From the NCBI GenBank assembly GCA_018136815.1, contig CM030932.1:8246001-8310000 (forward strand): DNA of 64,000 nt, in the 5' to 3' direction. The translations under genes and the position numbers were made by a program. Below are positions 1 through 11,170 of the stretch, piece after piece. The first letter of the stretch is position 1; the number at the start of each line of letters is the position of its first letter. The DNA is from Isochrysis galbana (taxonomy: Eukaryota; Haptophyta; Isochrysidales; Isochrysidaceae). Below the pieces are notes generated by a model. The model was given only the letters and a program-made list of their open reading frames with translations. It did no database searches and was not told the origin of the DNA.

Positions 1-674
1 GGTACGCGCTCACAATTACAATTGAACAGTTACCCGTGTTGCCACTGACGCAAAAGACACACAGATTCGGATTCCCCATGGTCTCAAGTCCAGGTTTGCA
101 GATTTTGGTCTCGAAATTTGCGGCGCGCCGCATGGCGACGCGCCGCAGGGACAAAGGTGGAAGAGAGTGGGGCGAGGGAGAGGGGGGGATTTGCACCCCC
201 CCCCCGATGGAGTGTGGTGAGAAACGAGCCCCGTTTGCATTAGCAAACGGGCGAAGGGGGGCGACTGGCGATGGGAGGGAGATGGGAAGGGAGCGGCTCA
301 AGACGTCTCGGATACCCTTGTGGCAGGTATACTCGAGGCGCAGTTGCTTATTTCTCGAGAACTGCTCGCGGCGTGAGCTGGTAAGGGCCGTTCTCCTTTT
401 TTGACGAGAGGTTCCTCCCCCCCCCCCCGGTGCTTTTTCCCGGAGAGTCGCCCGACGAAGGTCGGTCCGCCTCAATGGGTTTTCCCTCATTTTACATTTT
501 AACTTGTGGGGAGTTAGAATGGGAGCCGGGGGCCTGCGAGGGGGGAGATGTGGAGGGGTGCATAGGTGTATGTATCTGTGACAACAGCACGCGCCAAGGT
601 GTACGGGCAGGTGCGCTGAGGGCTGTCGTGTTAGTACCGGGCTCTAAGTACTAATGCTCAGTTAGATTAAAAAA
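1..674 (+). mobile_element. A-family retroposon, 5'-incomplete copy
   Basis: This stretch repeats, with gaps, the TSD-flanked element at 9055-10098. The shared parts are the segment around 121-360 (GGCGCGCCGCATGGCGACGC onward) and the last 140 bases, which end in GCTCAGTTAGATTAAAAAAA. It carries no convincing protein. The 5' end lies beyond the window. A poly-C tract sits at 415-429. The A-rich 3' end abuts a LINE 5' hairpin at 676. Confidence 0.7.
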
Positions 675-675
675 A

Positions 676-1205
676 CTATCAGTAAACTGATAGGATCATG
701 GAGCGCGCGCCGCCTCCCTCCCTCGTTGCCGCGGCCCTCGCCGCAATGGACGAAGCAATGCAGGACACGCCGATGTCCGATGTCGCCGAAGCGACCGCGC
801 CAGGATGACCCCCCCAGCCAGGTGGGCACAGGAGCCAGCGGGCCTCGCCCACGCATCACCGATCACCGAGAACAGCGAGCCCACAACCTGCATGCCGGCA
901 ACAGCCAGCATGCAGCACACCCACATCACATCCCACGGCCACACCAGCCACACCACACCAGAGATAAGCTCCACTAGGGAAGGCCTCCAGGCCGGGACCC
1001 TACACAGCCGCGGTACCGCCCTCGTGCTCCGGCACGAGGGGCTGGCCCGGCACCATCTCAGACAAGACCCCCATGGGAGAATGTCGCATCAAATCAATGG
1101 GATGAGCCCTACCCGCCACCAGCCTCGTTACCACCAGCCTCGTTACCCTTGCAGCCCTTCGGCCTTCGTTCGGCCCGGCGTGGATGCTCAAGTTCTTGAT
1201 TATTA
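676..1205 (+). mobile_element. LINE 5'-end fragment with broken first ORF
   Basis: It opens with the inverted repeat CTATCAGTAAACTGATAG (676-693). Four bases later an ATG (698) starts a Met-Glu-Arg-Ala-Pro-Pro-Pro reading frame. Related copies lie on the minus strand ending at 7455, 11746, 17131 and 53551. In this copy the frame is lost after about 35 codons, where the other copies continue SPKRPRQDDPPSQ. The proline/histidine-rich body is recognisable to about 1200 in shifted frames. It is a dead 5' fragment. The 3' border is approximate. Confidence 0.7.
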
Positions 1206-2764
1206 AAATTATAGTGATATAATACCATACTAATCATCTACCCAGAGAGAGGTCCCCACGCAAAGTCGCGTTCCGTGGGATTTCAAATCTAAGATTATAA
1301 AACACGAGTGTTACAGCGGTCTATATGTGATTTGTACTAACTACTAGTAATCTAGTAATAAAATCTGCATGAGACGGGTGTGATGAGGTGCAATCACTTC
1401 GACATGCGCACGGCGTGCACAGATGCGCGCGGGGGAGCCGTGCGCGCGCATGGAACCTCCGTCTGGATGTGCACGCCGTCGAGTTTTCGCCAGGTGCGCG
1501 CCGTGCCTGGCTGCGTCTGGAAGCCAGACTTCCCGCGCGTGAAGCTAAGTCCCGTGCCTTTGGCAGGACAACCTGCGAGAGGGGGCGAGCGCACCTCATT
1601 GCTGGCCATCGCTGCGGAGACGCGGAGACGCAGAGACCGTTGTTGGGTTCGCGAGCCGACCCAATAGCCCCCCACTAGAGGAGAAGAAATGTCGAGACTC
1701 AACAACGACTCAACAGCGCGACTTGCCAAGTCGCCGCAGTTAAGTCAAAGTTGATTCCCCATTGAGTCGCTGCACCCCCCCCCCCCCCGAATGCATCTTC
1801 ATCTGGAGTCTCCGGCGGCCGACTTTTAGCCAGCCGTGGCGTGCCGGGTGTGAAACGCATTATTCGAGGTCTGGTGCTGGTTGTCAACAGAGCACCGAGC
1901 GCATGACATGCTTTGTTCTCATATTTTTATTCAATAAGAACTGCATGTGCATGTGCCCCTGCACGTTGGCACGCACGCACAAGAATTGTGATCCGTCACT
2001 TAAAAGTAGCAAAGTTCGGCGACAAGCGCAGTGGCAATAGTGTCGACAGACATTAGGACCCAACATGCAATCAGCCTGCTGTAGCTGGGTAGAATGCCAG
2101 CACGCACACATTCACGGTTCTCCAGCATGGCCACGTCGCATTATCTACGATTGGATGGCCGGCCTTCCTCTAGGTCCAGCTGCCCTCATCGCCAATCTAC
2201 GCCCTAAGGAGCACAGCTCTGCTTCAGAATATTGCCGAAGCAATCACTGCCTTGACGCGTCGCTTGTTGAACACTCCGACTTCCCATCTTTCTCCTCGTC
2301 GTTCATGCATTCCTTGCACTTTTGATGTTCTCTTTGCATGTCGTTGTGAACTGGGACTGCAAGTCCCTGGGGCTGACCCAAGGTGATGAAGGAGAACACT
2401 CCGGTACCGACCACACCACTAGTCATTCCGAGACTGTACCGCACTGCATCGATGCCCGTCTGTGTGTCAGGGAAATCAGATTTCAAAACGTCAACGGAGT
2501 CAGAAGGCATAGGGTTGGACACCTCAGAGCGTTCGCGCAGTTGCACGCGGCGCGCATTGCATCGCTCACCTTAATGGATCAGTAGATGAACGCTCGGGAC
2601 TGCCCCACTTGACTGGCAGCGAGGGTGCCCAGCATGATGCGTCGGCTGAGGACGGGCATGGCTCGAGACGGACTACAGATTTTCCAAGGTCAAGTAAAGA
2701 AAACTTTACTCTTTCGGCACGCGGGCCGAGACCCCCCCCCCCCCCCGGTTCGAGGATTCGGCCG
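1206..2764. other. No supported gene; repeat fragments
   Basis: The segment 1380-1560 resembles the GCGCACGCACGGCG repeat found at 15535 and 23590. There is a poly-C tract near 1779-1789. A minus-strand frame at 2546-2244, with a weakly hydrophobic stretch, has no ATG at its upstream end and no family I recognise. The last 150 bases are the likely leader of the downstream transporter gene and include a poly-C run at 2731-2746. Confidence 0.4.
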
Positions 2765-4560
2765 ATGGGGCGCTGTCTCTCGGCGCTCCCACTCGCTCCC
2801 GCGCTGGCGCTGCTGCTCGCCCTTGGCGAGCCAGGCGGAGCGATGGCGCTCGTCGCACCACACGGTCTACTGCACCACGCTAATCTCGTGCGCACCGAGA
2901 GGTTGCCCTTGCTCGAGGTCGAGCGGCTCCCTGAGCTGACCAAACGGCTGCGGCGAGAGAGGCGACGGTTGCCAAACATGTCCGAGCCCAGCCTGGCTGC
3001 GGAGAGCAAGGCTGAGGTGATAATCGCCGAACCCCGTCGCATCGCGTGCATTGCGGTTCTACTCGCTCTCTTCACTGTTAACCAGTGGAGCCGATCACTC
3101 ATCTTCTACGTGGTAGACTTCTCGGACAAATCTCAACTCGACGCGAATGCCCTCGCAGAGGCGTCACGGCTCTTCATGAACGTTGACCTCGGCTTCGACC
3201 AAGCCCAATACGGCCTGCTCGCGTCGCTCGGATTCGCAGCCTTCTTTTCCCTCACCTCGCTCATCGCCGGGAGTGCAGTGGATAAATTCGACTCGCGTTG
3301 GCTGCTCGTGGGTGCGGGCACCATCTGGTCACTTGCAATGGAGTGGCAGGCAGCTGCCACACGCTTCGACGACGTGCTGGGCGCCAGGCTCCTCCAAGGT
3401 TTCTCACAGGCGTTCTGCAACCCTGCCGCCTACGTTGCGCTCGGGAAGATCACGCCTGCCCCATCGCGGGCAACTGTGTTTGGCATCTACTCCTCGGGCG
3501 TATATTTGGGGGGGGCGCTTGCAGCCCTCTCCATCCTGATCGATGCATCACTCGGCTGGCGTGGGATGTCCGAGCTAACCTGCATCATTGGGCTTGTCGT
3601 CGCAGCACTGACGGGAATCGTGCTCCCGGCCCTGCCGCCTGTCGCTGCGGATGTGCCCGCACGAGGAAGCGATGGCACTAGAAGCAGAGCATGGAGTGTG
3701 AGTAGGTCGACTGATGCAGAGGTTGCTGTTGGGAGCGGCAACGCACGTGAGCTTTCGGAGAAAGAGGTCGGCACGGGCAATTTGTTCGCGTCAATTAGCG
3801 AGCTCATGGGATTGGAAGCGGTGCGATGGATTCTAGCAGGCTCCACCTTTAGGTACGTGTAAAAAGCTCGTGCGCGTATTGAGAGGGCAACACATTCCGA
3901 AAATGAACATTCGGTTGGTTCATTTGCTCCTTGAACCTTGCATTACGGGAGTCTTCCACTATACCTCATGCAATGCGCCTTCTGGATTGCAGATTCATGG
4001 CAGGCTTCGCCCTGGGCATCTGGATTATCCCTTTCTACCGTGCCGCTTTCCCCGACGACATCGGCACTGAATTCGCATTGCTCAAGGCATGTGTAAATGG
4101 CATAGCAGGCGCAGCATCTGCGTTGGGTGGCGGTGCGCTTGTGGATAGGTTGGCAGTAACTGAGCCACGAGCTCGTCAATGGATCCCCGCTGGAGGCAGC
4201 CTGCTGGCTATCCCCTTTTGGCTTGCGACTCTGTATGCGCCCTCTCTCTCGCTATCCCTCACTGCACTCTTCGCCGAGTACCTTGTTGCCGAATGCTGGT
4301 TTGGCCCGACTGTTGCCTCACTGCAACGTGTGGCGCCGCCTCGGCTTCAGGGGCTCTCGCAGGGTGTTTTCAACACGCTCACACTCGCAGGCAATCTCGC
4401 CCCCCTCGGGATTGGGGTCTTGCTAAAGGACTATGGTTTTGAGCTCGCGCCCACGCTCGCGGTGCTCATCCCACTCTTCTATATTGCCTCTGCCGGCGCT
4501 TTCGTAGTCGCTGGCGAGAAGTCAAACACCGACGTGGGTACACCCACTTCAGCAAGGTAA
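2765..4560 (+). CDS. MFS transporter (spinster-like), two exons
   Basis: Predicted membrane transporter of the major facilitator superfamily. Exons are 2765-3852 and 3993-4560, joined across a GT-AG intron that splits an arginine codon (AG|A); the product is 551 residues. I chose the ATG at 2765 because it is followed at once by a hydrophobic leader (LSALPLAPALALLLALGEPG) and an Ala-rich stretch, which suggests a signal or plastid-type targeting peptide; an in-frame frame opens further upstream at 2609. About twelve hydrophobic segments follow. Between segments 2 and 3 lies a variant of the MFS A-loop (GSAVDKFDSRW), and a GARLLQGFSQAF helix follows. A low-complexity Ser/Arg loop (about residues 300-340) separates the two six-helix halves. 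The fold is clear; spinster-like is the closest class I can suggest. The substrate cannot be told from the sequence. Confidence 0.85.
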
Positions 4561-5647
4561 TCTCATCGTGCTTGCAGGCATTGTTGCCGTGATACCGCAT
4601 ATATCCCACATTCATCCCGTTACTTGCCAGTATAAGCACTCCAAGTCGGGCTAGTTTCCTTCTCCAACGAGCCGCTAGAAGAGGGCTAGCGTATGAGGGC
4701 TCCCCTCCCTAAATTCCCCTTGGCCACTTTCCCGTAGGCCATGGGGCTTTCCGCTTTCCATCTGTGTTGAGGGTCGGGAGCGGGCCCTTGGTGATGGTAG
4801 GTGGTGTGCGGGGCGCCCGCCTTTGTTCCAAAGAATCCGCCAGATGTGTGTGTAACACGTATGACGTATGACATCTGACATCAACCTACAACCTACGCTA
4901 TACCTTTATCAAGCGCACTTCGCGCGCAGCATTTCCCCCCCCCCTGCTGAAGCGGCAAAGTTTCTGGTGCGGTGTACATAGGGCGTTGTCTTCCGAAAAG
5001 ACGCCGAGTTGTGAGCTTTTCAATATGAAGTGGCCATCCGGAAGTGCCCGCGATGTCGGGTAGAGCGCCTGTCTTTCCCATGGTCGACAAGTGAAACGGG
5101 CGGGCTGCGGCGCCGATCTGGCGCGTCTCTCGATCTCGTGAACCGAGACGCAGCCGATCTCTCATTGCCCTCTCGATCTCATTTTGTCGCCCTGGTCTCT
5201 ACAGACCGATGGACCGACGGACGTCACTAGCAAGAGATGATATCGTAAATGATGACATTACTCACATTACCTCCGCCTGCTCACTGGGGAACGGCTGCTG
5301 GTTTTGGGGGGTGGCACAACGGGATATATATTCAATAAACAAAGACTTTTCTCACAGTGCCATCGCCGGCTTGGGCCGGCTTGGGCCCCGAGCGACCGCT
5401 GGCTTCGGGAGGGAAGGGCGGGGGGGGGCGGGGGGGGGGGCGGGGGGGGAGGAGGGGGGGGGCCGGCACCCGGGGAGAAAGCCGCGAGAGGCGAGGCGGG
5501 AGAGGAGAATTCTCTCGGGGAAGGATTAGAGAGGGTGAGGGCCTGGCGAAACAACTGTAATGCAGCGACCGGGAAACGAAGTCGCGTTCCGTCAAAAGAG
5601 GGCCAGGTGGATTTTTGTATTCCTGTTTTCTTTTTAGTGTTTAACAA
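4561..5647. other. Intergenic; no gene seen
   Basis: This holds the 3' flank of the transporter gene, a poly-C tract (4937-4944) and a long G-rich block (5419-5463). Open frames across the G-rich block are low-complexity artefacts. The stretch ends at the 17-bp duplication CAGTGGTACAAAACAAA (5648-5664) that borders the next insertion. Confidence 0.5.
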
Positions 5648-5664
5648 CAGTGGTACAAAACAAA

Positions 5665-6810
5665 TTAAATTTTTAACAAATTTTTATGGGTCGCGGCGCG
5701 GCAAAGGAACGGAACTAGCGCTAACTCAAGACAGGACTCCCTGCCGCGGCAAGCGCAAGCACCCTTCCCCCTTCTGCCACCCAGCTCTTCACTAGCTTTC
5801 TACCTGCGTTAGCTGGAGCGCCCCTCCCTCCACACTCAAACAGCCCCCCACGCCAGGATCCTGTTCTGGTCTCGCAGGCAAGGGGGCCTAATGGGAGGGT
5901 GAGGAGCAACTCCTCAGAGAGGAGCTGTGGGGAAGGAGATGTCTGAGTGGGGGCGCTATACCCTTGCGCTAGGCATGGGCAGCGACGCCGCCTCAAGACA
6001 TATCCTCCCTCTTGTCTTGAGTCGAAATTTTTGGTGCTTGAAACAGAGGGCGAGGGGGAGGGGGGTTGTGCTTCTTGGGTTGGTTGCAGTTGCAAGAGGG
6101 AGTGGGAGAGGGAGTGAAATATTGGAAGAAGGCCCAAGGCAGGGCACCGAGTTGTAGGTGATTGTGGCCCACAAGAGTGGGGTGAAAACGAGAAGTGTAT
6201 CAACATGGGTCTTGAGTTGAAATTTTTGGTGCTTTGAACAGAGGGCGAGGGGGTTCGTGTTGTTTGGGTTGGTTGTAGAGGGAAGGGAGAGTGGGAGAGG
6301 GAGTCAAGTGTTGAAGGAGTGCCCAAGGCAGGGCACTGAGTTGTAGGTTCTTGTGGCCCACAGGAGTGGGGTGAAAACGAGAAGTGAGTCAACATGGAAA
6401 ACAGAGGCTTAGGGTGCTCTCCGTAGGAGATTGATGGTTGATGGTTGTGAAGTGCCCTCCCATGTTGGGTGCACTGATGGTAGAGGTTTCCACCATGGGG
6501 AGGGCAGCTGAGCTGCCCTCCCACATGAGGTGCTCTTGGGGTGGGAGGGTTTCCCACTGTTGGAGGGGGTCTCCAAGACCCCCTGCATGCTACGCAGAGC
6601 CATGGTGGCAACCTGTTCGGTGCCAGTGCTTGCCACCCCGCGCGCTTGCGCGGGTGTGGTTTGGATGGGCTGGATGGGCTTTGAGAGGGCTTTCTGACGA
6701 GCCGCCTCGGGCGGCATGGGGCGTCCCAGGTGGGGCGCGGTGGCGAGGGTCGCCTGGGGCTCGGGAGCGGTCGCGGCACGCTCCATAGGTCAAACTATAA
6801 CAATAGTTTT
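5665..6810 (-). mobile_element. Non-autonomous LINE-family element, TSD-flanked
   Basis: The insertion is bordered by CAGTGGTACAAAACAAA at 5648-5664 and 6811-6827, a perfect 17-bp target-site duplication. Read on the minus strand it starts exactly with the hairpin AAACTATTGTTATAGTTT (6809-6792). An ATG at 6786 then opens a Met-Glu-Arg-Ala frame of 125 codons (6786-6409) that is rich in Pro and Ala. A second frame (to 5721) runs through a tandem duplication. It contains no endonuclease or reverse transcriptase. The 3' end is A/T-rich. Part of its body (5745-5870) recurs at 32466-32590. Confidence 0.88.
6015..6399. repeat. Tandem duplication of about 190 bp
   Basis: Two diverged copies, about 6015-6208 and 6210-6399, share CAAGGCAGGGCACNGAGTTG and GTGGGGTGAAAACGAGAAGTG in the same order. 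The duplication lies within the element 5665-6810 and lengthens its minus-strand frame. Confidence 0.75.
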
Positions 6811-6887
6811 CAGTGGTACAAAACAAAGCTAATCACGCTCCCCCCCCCCCCCCCCCCGCTTTCCTCTCAACACGCAGTGACTCCCAG

Positions 6888-7455
6888 CTACGCCAACAGT
6901 GGTACAAAAAAGCTAATCACGCTTGCCACCGAGCCGCGGCTGCCCACCAGCCCGACGGCCTTGTTGAAGAGCTTTCCCTTCGTTCCATCTCCTGTGCTGC
7001 CCTTGACCCCCATCTTGGGGGTCCATAGCTGCTCACTGTTGTGATCTCTGTCTTGGTACGTCATGTCCCCCTTGGGGTTTTGTGTGTGTTGGTGCCGGGC
7101 CGGCACCTCGCGCCGGAGCGCGAGGGCGGTACCGCGGCTGTGTAGGGTCCCGGCCCGGAGGCCTTCCCTTTGGAAGCGTCCCACTGGTGTGGTGTGGCTG
7201 ATGTGGTTGTGTGTTGTGGTGAAGGTGTGCTGCATGCTGGCTGCTGTCAGCATGGCGGCCTTGTTCGTGGCGTTCGCGGTGATGCGTGGGCGTGGCGAGT
7301 CGGCTCCTGTGCCCACCTGACTAGGGGGGTCGTCCTGGCGCGGTCGCTTCGGCGACAGCGGCGTGTCCATGAGGGCTTCGTCCATCGCGGCGAGGGCCGC
7401 GGCAGCGAGGGCGGGAGGCGGCGCGCGCTCCATGACCCTATCAGTTTACTGATAG
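6888..7455 (-). mobile_element. LINE 5'-end fragment, first ORF partly open
   Basis: On the minus strand the inverted repeat (7455-7438) is followed by an ATG at 7433 starting Met-Glu-Arg-Ala-Pro-Pro-Pro. The frame stays open to 6888 (181 codons). It is Pro/His/Thr-rich with a short basic SPKRPRQ motif near residue 27, in keeping with an RNA-binding first ORF of a LINE, though no domain is recognisable. The 3' side runs into a sequence that repeats the flank at 6811 (GTGGTACAAAA). 5'-end fragments are the reverse of the usual LINE truncation. Confidence 0.7.
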
Positions 7456-8171
7456 TTGACTTTATATGTGGTATAAGTTCGACCCCGTGTAGCTGGGCCC
7501 CCTCGCCGCGCCACCTTTCCCCCCATGGTTGCATTCTGCATTCTTCAACTCGGACAGCGGGTATGGTTGCATTCTTCAACCCGAACATAGACGGGAGAAG
7601 TGGGGGGTCCGTGTAAGGTGTGCAAAAAATATATACCTGAAAATAAAAAAGGAACCTCGAGTTGCACCGTTGCACCCTCTTACTTCATCGCGCGTTCGAT
7701 GTTAAATGATAATACCAAATGGTTCCACTGACCACTGACCACTGACCACACCGAGCAAACTAAAACTAATAGTATCACGTGCAAATCCAACGTACACACG
7801 GGGGGATTGAGTGGGAGGCTCACACAATCGAACAAGGGGAGAAGGGGAGAGATCACGGCTGGACTCATGCGGCCCTCTCGCCCTCCTCATCCCACTATAA
7901 GTTCTACAGTGCCCCGACCCGGAAAGAAACCTCACAGGAAAGAAAATAACCAACCAAGAACACCGAACGACCTCGGTGTGGGCTGAGCGGGCTGCCGCTC
8001 CGCCGCTGTGAGGTCTATAGGCCCACGGAGGCGGCGGTTGAAAGATCGGGGATCGAAAGGTTCTACCTTGAGAGTAGTTCTGCGTCACCTCCACCTGTTG
8101 TGCCATCGGACGGCGCCGTATCGTCGCCCGGGTCCGCCTTTAATCGAAAGGGGCGGAAGCACTGTGTCTGG
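7456..8171. other. Upstream region; no gene seen
   Basis: No coding pattern is visible. A short A/T-rich patch lies at 7620-7660 and a triplicated ACCACTG occurs at 7728-7748. The last 70 bases are in frame with the following gene and could be its leader or an earlier exon. Confidence 0.4.
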
Positions 8172-8779
8172 ATGGACTGCTCGAGCGCAGAAGAGCTTAT
8201 TGGTCGCCTTAACGAGGCGCAGGGAGGGTTCGAGCATGCAGGTGCCAGCACTAGGCAAGATGAGCGTGTGAATGACGGCGCAAACTATGCCGGCTTGATG
8301 TCAGCCTCATCGTACAAGGAGAGGCGGGCAGAGATGTCTGTCAAGGAGGATGCGATTGCAGATCGGAATGCCAAGATGACGGCAGCGCGTGCCAAGATTG
8401 CTGCAGATCGTGACGCTAAAGATAAAGCGACACAGGTGCTACTATGTGAAGGATCAGCGGCCTATTTGACTAGTTGGATTTCTTGACATCCGATTGTGCT
8501 CCTCAGATTGCCTTGGGCACGAGGCATGGACTCCTATTTCTCACTTGTCTTTCCATACCTATTTCGTTGCAGGAACGGGCAGCGCGCGAAAAGGCGCGAA
8601 AAGAGAAGCTTCAGCGCGATCTTCAGGATACACGAGATGATGGTGAAGACCACCACGCTTCTGATGCCGGTAAGGAGGGCGGCAACGACCAGGTAGCAGA
8701 GGTGAGACCGAGTAAGAAGAAGAAGAAGAGGGCATTGGCCGCTGCTCTCAGTTTTGACGTGGATGGCGAGGATTCTTGA
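8172..8779 (+). CDS. Small charged coiled-coil protein, two exons
   Basis: Exons 8172-8435 and 8573-8779 join in phase 0 across a GT-AG intron (CAG|GTGCTA ... TTGCAG|GAACGG) to give 156 residues. The ATG at 8172 starts MDCSSAEELIGRL; the frame is open upstream but without an ATG. The middle third is an Ala/Lys/Glu/Arg-rich helix likely to form a coiled coil. The C-terminus has a lysine run (SKKKKKR, a probable nuclear signal) followed by ALSFDVDGEDS. The pattern of a coiled coil, a basic patch and LSF plus acidic residues resembles the N-terminal half of XAP5/FAM50 proteins, but the XAP5 domain itself is absent. I do not assign a function. Confidence 0.65.
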
Positions 8780-9054
8780 GTTCAGTTTTGTAGCCATGGT
8801 AGGAGGGACGCTGTGTGAGATGTGAATAATGAGTCGCTGAACACTGAAATCGAGCCCGATACGACTAGCATTTTGTGTAAGCGATTACGGGGCACCAGGA
8901 TTGCTCCTCGTCGTGGTCGTGGGCGATGAACTCCTCGAGTCCTCGAGTCCACGTTGGGGGAAAACCCCTCTCGGGCAAAACAACGCGGGGGGAGGGGGGG
9001 GGGGGGGGCACTCGTAAAACTAGGGGCCTAGAGCTCTAATCTCTCTCACCGTAG

Positions 9055-10098
9055 GAACCTACTTTTATAAGTGGGGGTCAATGGGGGCCTCGCGCCCCCC
9101 TCTCTCCATCGCGGACACCCCCCGGGGTGGGCCCGTACAATCAACCTCAGCCCCTGCCAGAAGGGGCTGGGCATTCAACAATCTGACCCAGACCCTTCGT
9201 GGGCGCGGGCCGCGAGCCGCACTCCCAGGCCCGCATGGGCCTGCTCTCGTACTGACTCCCCCCCCCATCCCTGGTCGCCAGGCAGACAAGGGCCTCAGGG
9301 CGGCACCCAGGGCGAGCGAGGCGAGCGAGGGAGAGGCAGGGGGATCCAGGGCCGAGCCCCAGCCTCCACTGCCCCTGAGCTGCCCTTGCTGGCCCTCTGG
9401 GCGCCCCTGAAGGACCTCTGAGAGCAGGCCGTGGCGCGCCGCATGGCGACGCGCCGCAGGGACAAAGGTGGAAGAGAGTGGCAGAGTGGGGCGAGGGAGA
9501 GAGAGGGGGATTTGCACCCCCCCCGATGGAGTGTGGTGGTGAGAAACGAGCCCCGTTTGCATTAGCAAACGGGCGAAAGGGGCGACTGGCGACAGGAGGG
9601 AGATGGGAAGGGAGCGGCTCAAGACGTCTTGGATACCCTTGTGGCAGGTATACTCTATACTCGAGGCGCAGTTGCTTATTTGTCGAGGACTCAACTTTAT
9701 AGTTAGACGCGATGGAGCGCGCCGACGCGACTCCCTTTTCCTCCGGGCCCCCCGCCGAGGGCGGCCCCCCTGCCCCTATGGACCCTCCCTTTTCCTCCGG
9801 GCCCCCCGCCGAGGGCGGCCCCCCTGCCCCTATGGACCAGTCGCTGGCGAAGCGGCCGCGTCCACCCTCAGAGGCCGAGCAGGTGCGTGCGACCCAGGTC
9901 GCACCACACGGCCCGTCCGTGGCCCCGGCCACAGCACCCACAGCAGCCATGCTGGAGATGTGGAGGGGTGCATAGGTGTATGTATCTGTGACACCAGCAC
10001 GCGCCAAGGTGTACGGGCAGGTGCGCTGAGGGCTGTCGTGTCAGTACCGGGCTAGTGAGAGTAGTGGTACTAATGCTCAGTTAGATTAAAATTAAAAA
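9055..10098 (+). mobile_element. A-family retroposon, complete and TSD-flanked
   Basis: The element is bordered by AATCTCTCTCACCGTAG at 9038-9054 and 10099-10115, a perfect 17-bp target-site duplication. Near the left end is a TATA-like ACTTTTATAAGTGGGGGTC (9061-9079), also present at 39701. The right end is A-rich (GATTAAAATTAAAAAA). Inside, at 9712, lies a Met-Glu-Arg-Ala frame of 87 codons preceded by the small hairpin AACTTTATAGTT (9693-9704). It matches the first ORF start of the LINE at 46619 and contains a direct duplication of about 50 bp (9737-9838). The element is a chimera: a retroposon body carrying a LINE 5' end, with no enzyme of its own. Confidence 0.9.
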
Positions 10099-10115
10099 AA
10101 TCTCTCTCACCGTAG

Positions 10116-11055
10116 CGAGTATGGCCGCGGATTGCTTACGCCGCGGCCCTTCCCCTTCCCTCCTGGCTTTGGCTTTGGCACCCCGCCTTTTCTTCTTTTC
10201 TTCTTCTTTTGCCCTTTTACCTAAACAAGAAACAAGGCAAAGACACGGTATCGCCGGAGGGGACAGCTACCGCTCCCCCCTCCCCTCCTTCCTCGTCCCT
10301 CTTCCTCCTCTCTTCCCTGCGGCACGGGCCCTTGCTTGGCGCACGCCTACGACCCACCTTCAGGTCCCCAGGTGGCCACGGGGGCCTGGGAACTCAGCTC
10401 AGGGGTCAGGGGCTCAGGGGGCAAGTGCAGGTGAGGCTTGGGCTTGGCCCTGGCCGAAGGTCTGCGCGGCCAGGAGGCCAGCAGGCACCCCATCTCACCA
10501 TACATACACCATACTGAGGCGGTGCCGCGCGTGATGGGCCAGCCCATCATGCGCCGCACCGCCGCACCGTCATTTTGATGGCTCGCGGCCAGCCGCGCAC
10601 TCTCCCAGGGCAGGAAGCCGAAGATCAAGTCCCCACGGGACCTCAGCACCCCCGTATACAAAACTAACAACAAAGGGAACCTAGTCATGAGTGTGAACTT
10701 GAAGCTGGTAGCACAAGCGCTCGACATGGTGGAGCGGCTCGCCTAAAAACAAGCGCTCCCTCGAGGCGTACCGCTTCTCACCCGATTGGCACCCACAGCA
10801 GACACACCGTACATCAGACGCCCGGCGCCCGGCGCAAAAAGGACTAAGATGAAACCGGTAGCCCGGCGGCGCAGAACGAAGGAGAGCGATAAGCCGTCGG
10901 GGACCGGGACACACCGTCTGCCACTGGAATAGAGCACGAGGGGACGCGCCGCAAGGCAGGTGGAGGGGTGGTAAGGAAAGCGGGCGTGGCTACAGGGAGG
11001 CTGTGCAGGGTCGCGCGCGCGGCGAGATTATTAAGAAGTTTTTTTTTCAGTTATC
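10116..11055 (+). mobile_element. LINE 3' fragment, C-terminus of ORF2 and 3' UTR
   Basis: The plus strand at about 10605-10745 reads GRKPKIKSPRDLSTP, then NNKGNLVMSVNLKLVAQALD and a stop. This matches the last residues of ORF2 in the element at 46596-49890 (GRKPKIKDARDLSAP, then VNLSLVAHALD). The sequence after the stop also matches that element's 3' UTR (TAGAGCACGAGGGGACG, GAGATTATTAAGAAG) and ends in nine T residues near 11050. Upstream the coding frame is degraded. This is a 5'-truncated LINE; it abuts the right duplication of the A-family insertion. Confidence 0.8.
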
Positions 11056-11170
11056 TGCAAATGTCAAATGTAGATGTATGGGTATGGATATGGAGGATGG
11101 ATGCAGGCTAGAGCTCAAATAACCGCCGCACCCGCGCGCGAGCGTGGAGCAACAGCTACAGCGTGTAGTG

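Noticed and set aside
2244..2546. Minus-strand 100-codon gene
   Set aside because: It lacks an ATG at its start, has no clear splice partner and I recognise no family; kept only as a mention.
5419..5463. G-rich block as telomeric repeat
   Set aside because: It has no regular unit such as TTAGGG and lies between genes.
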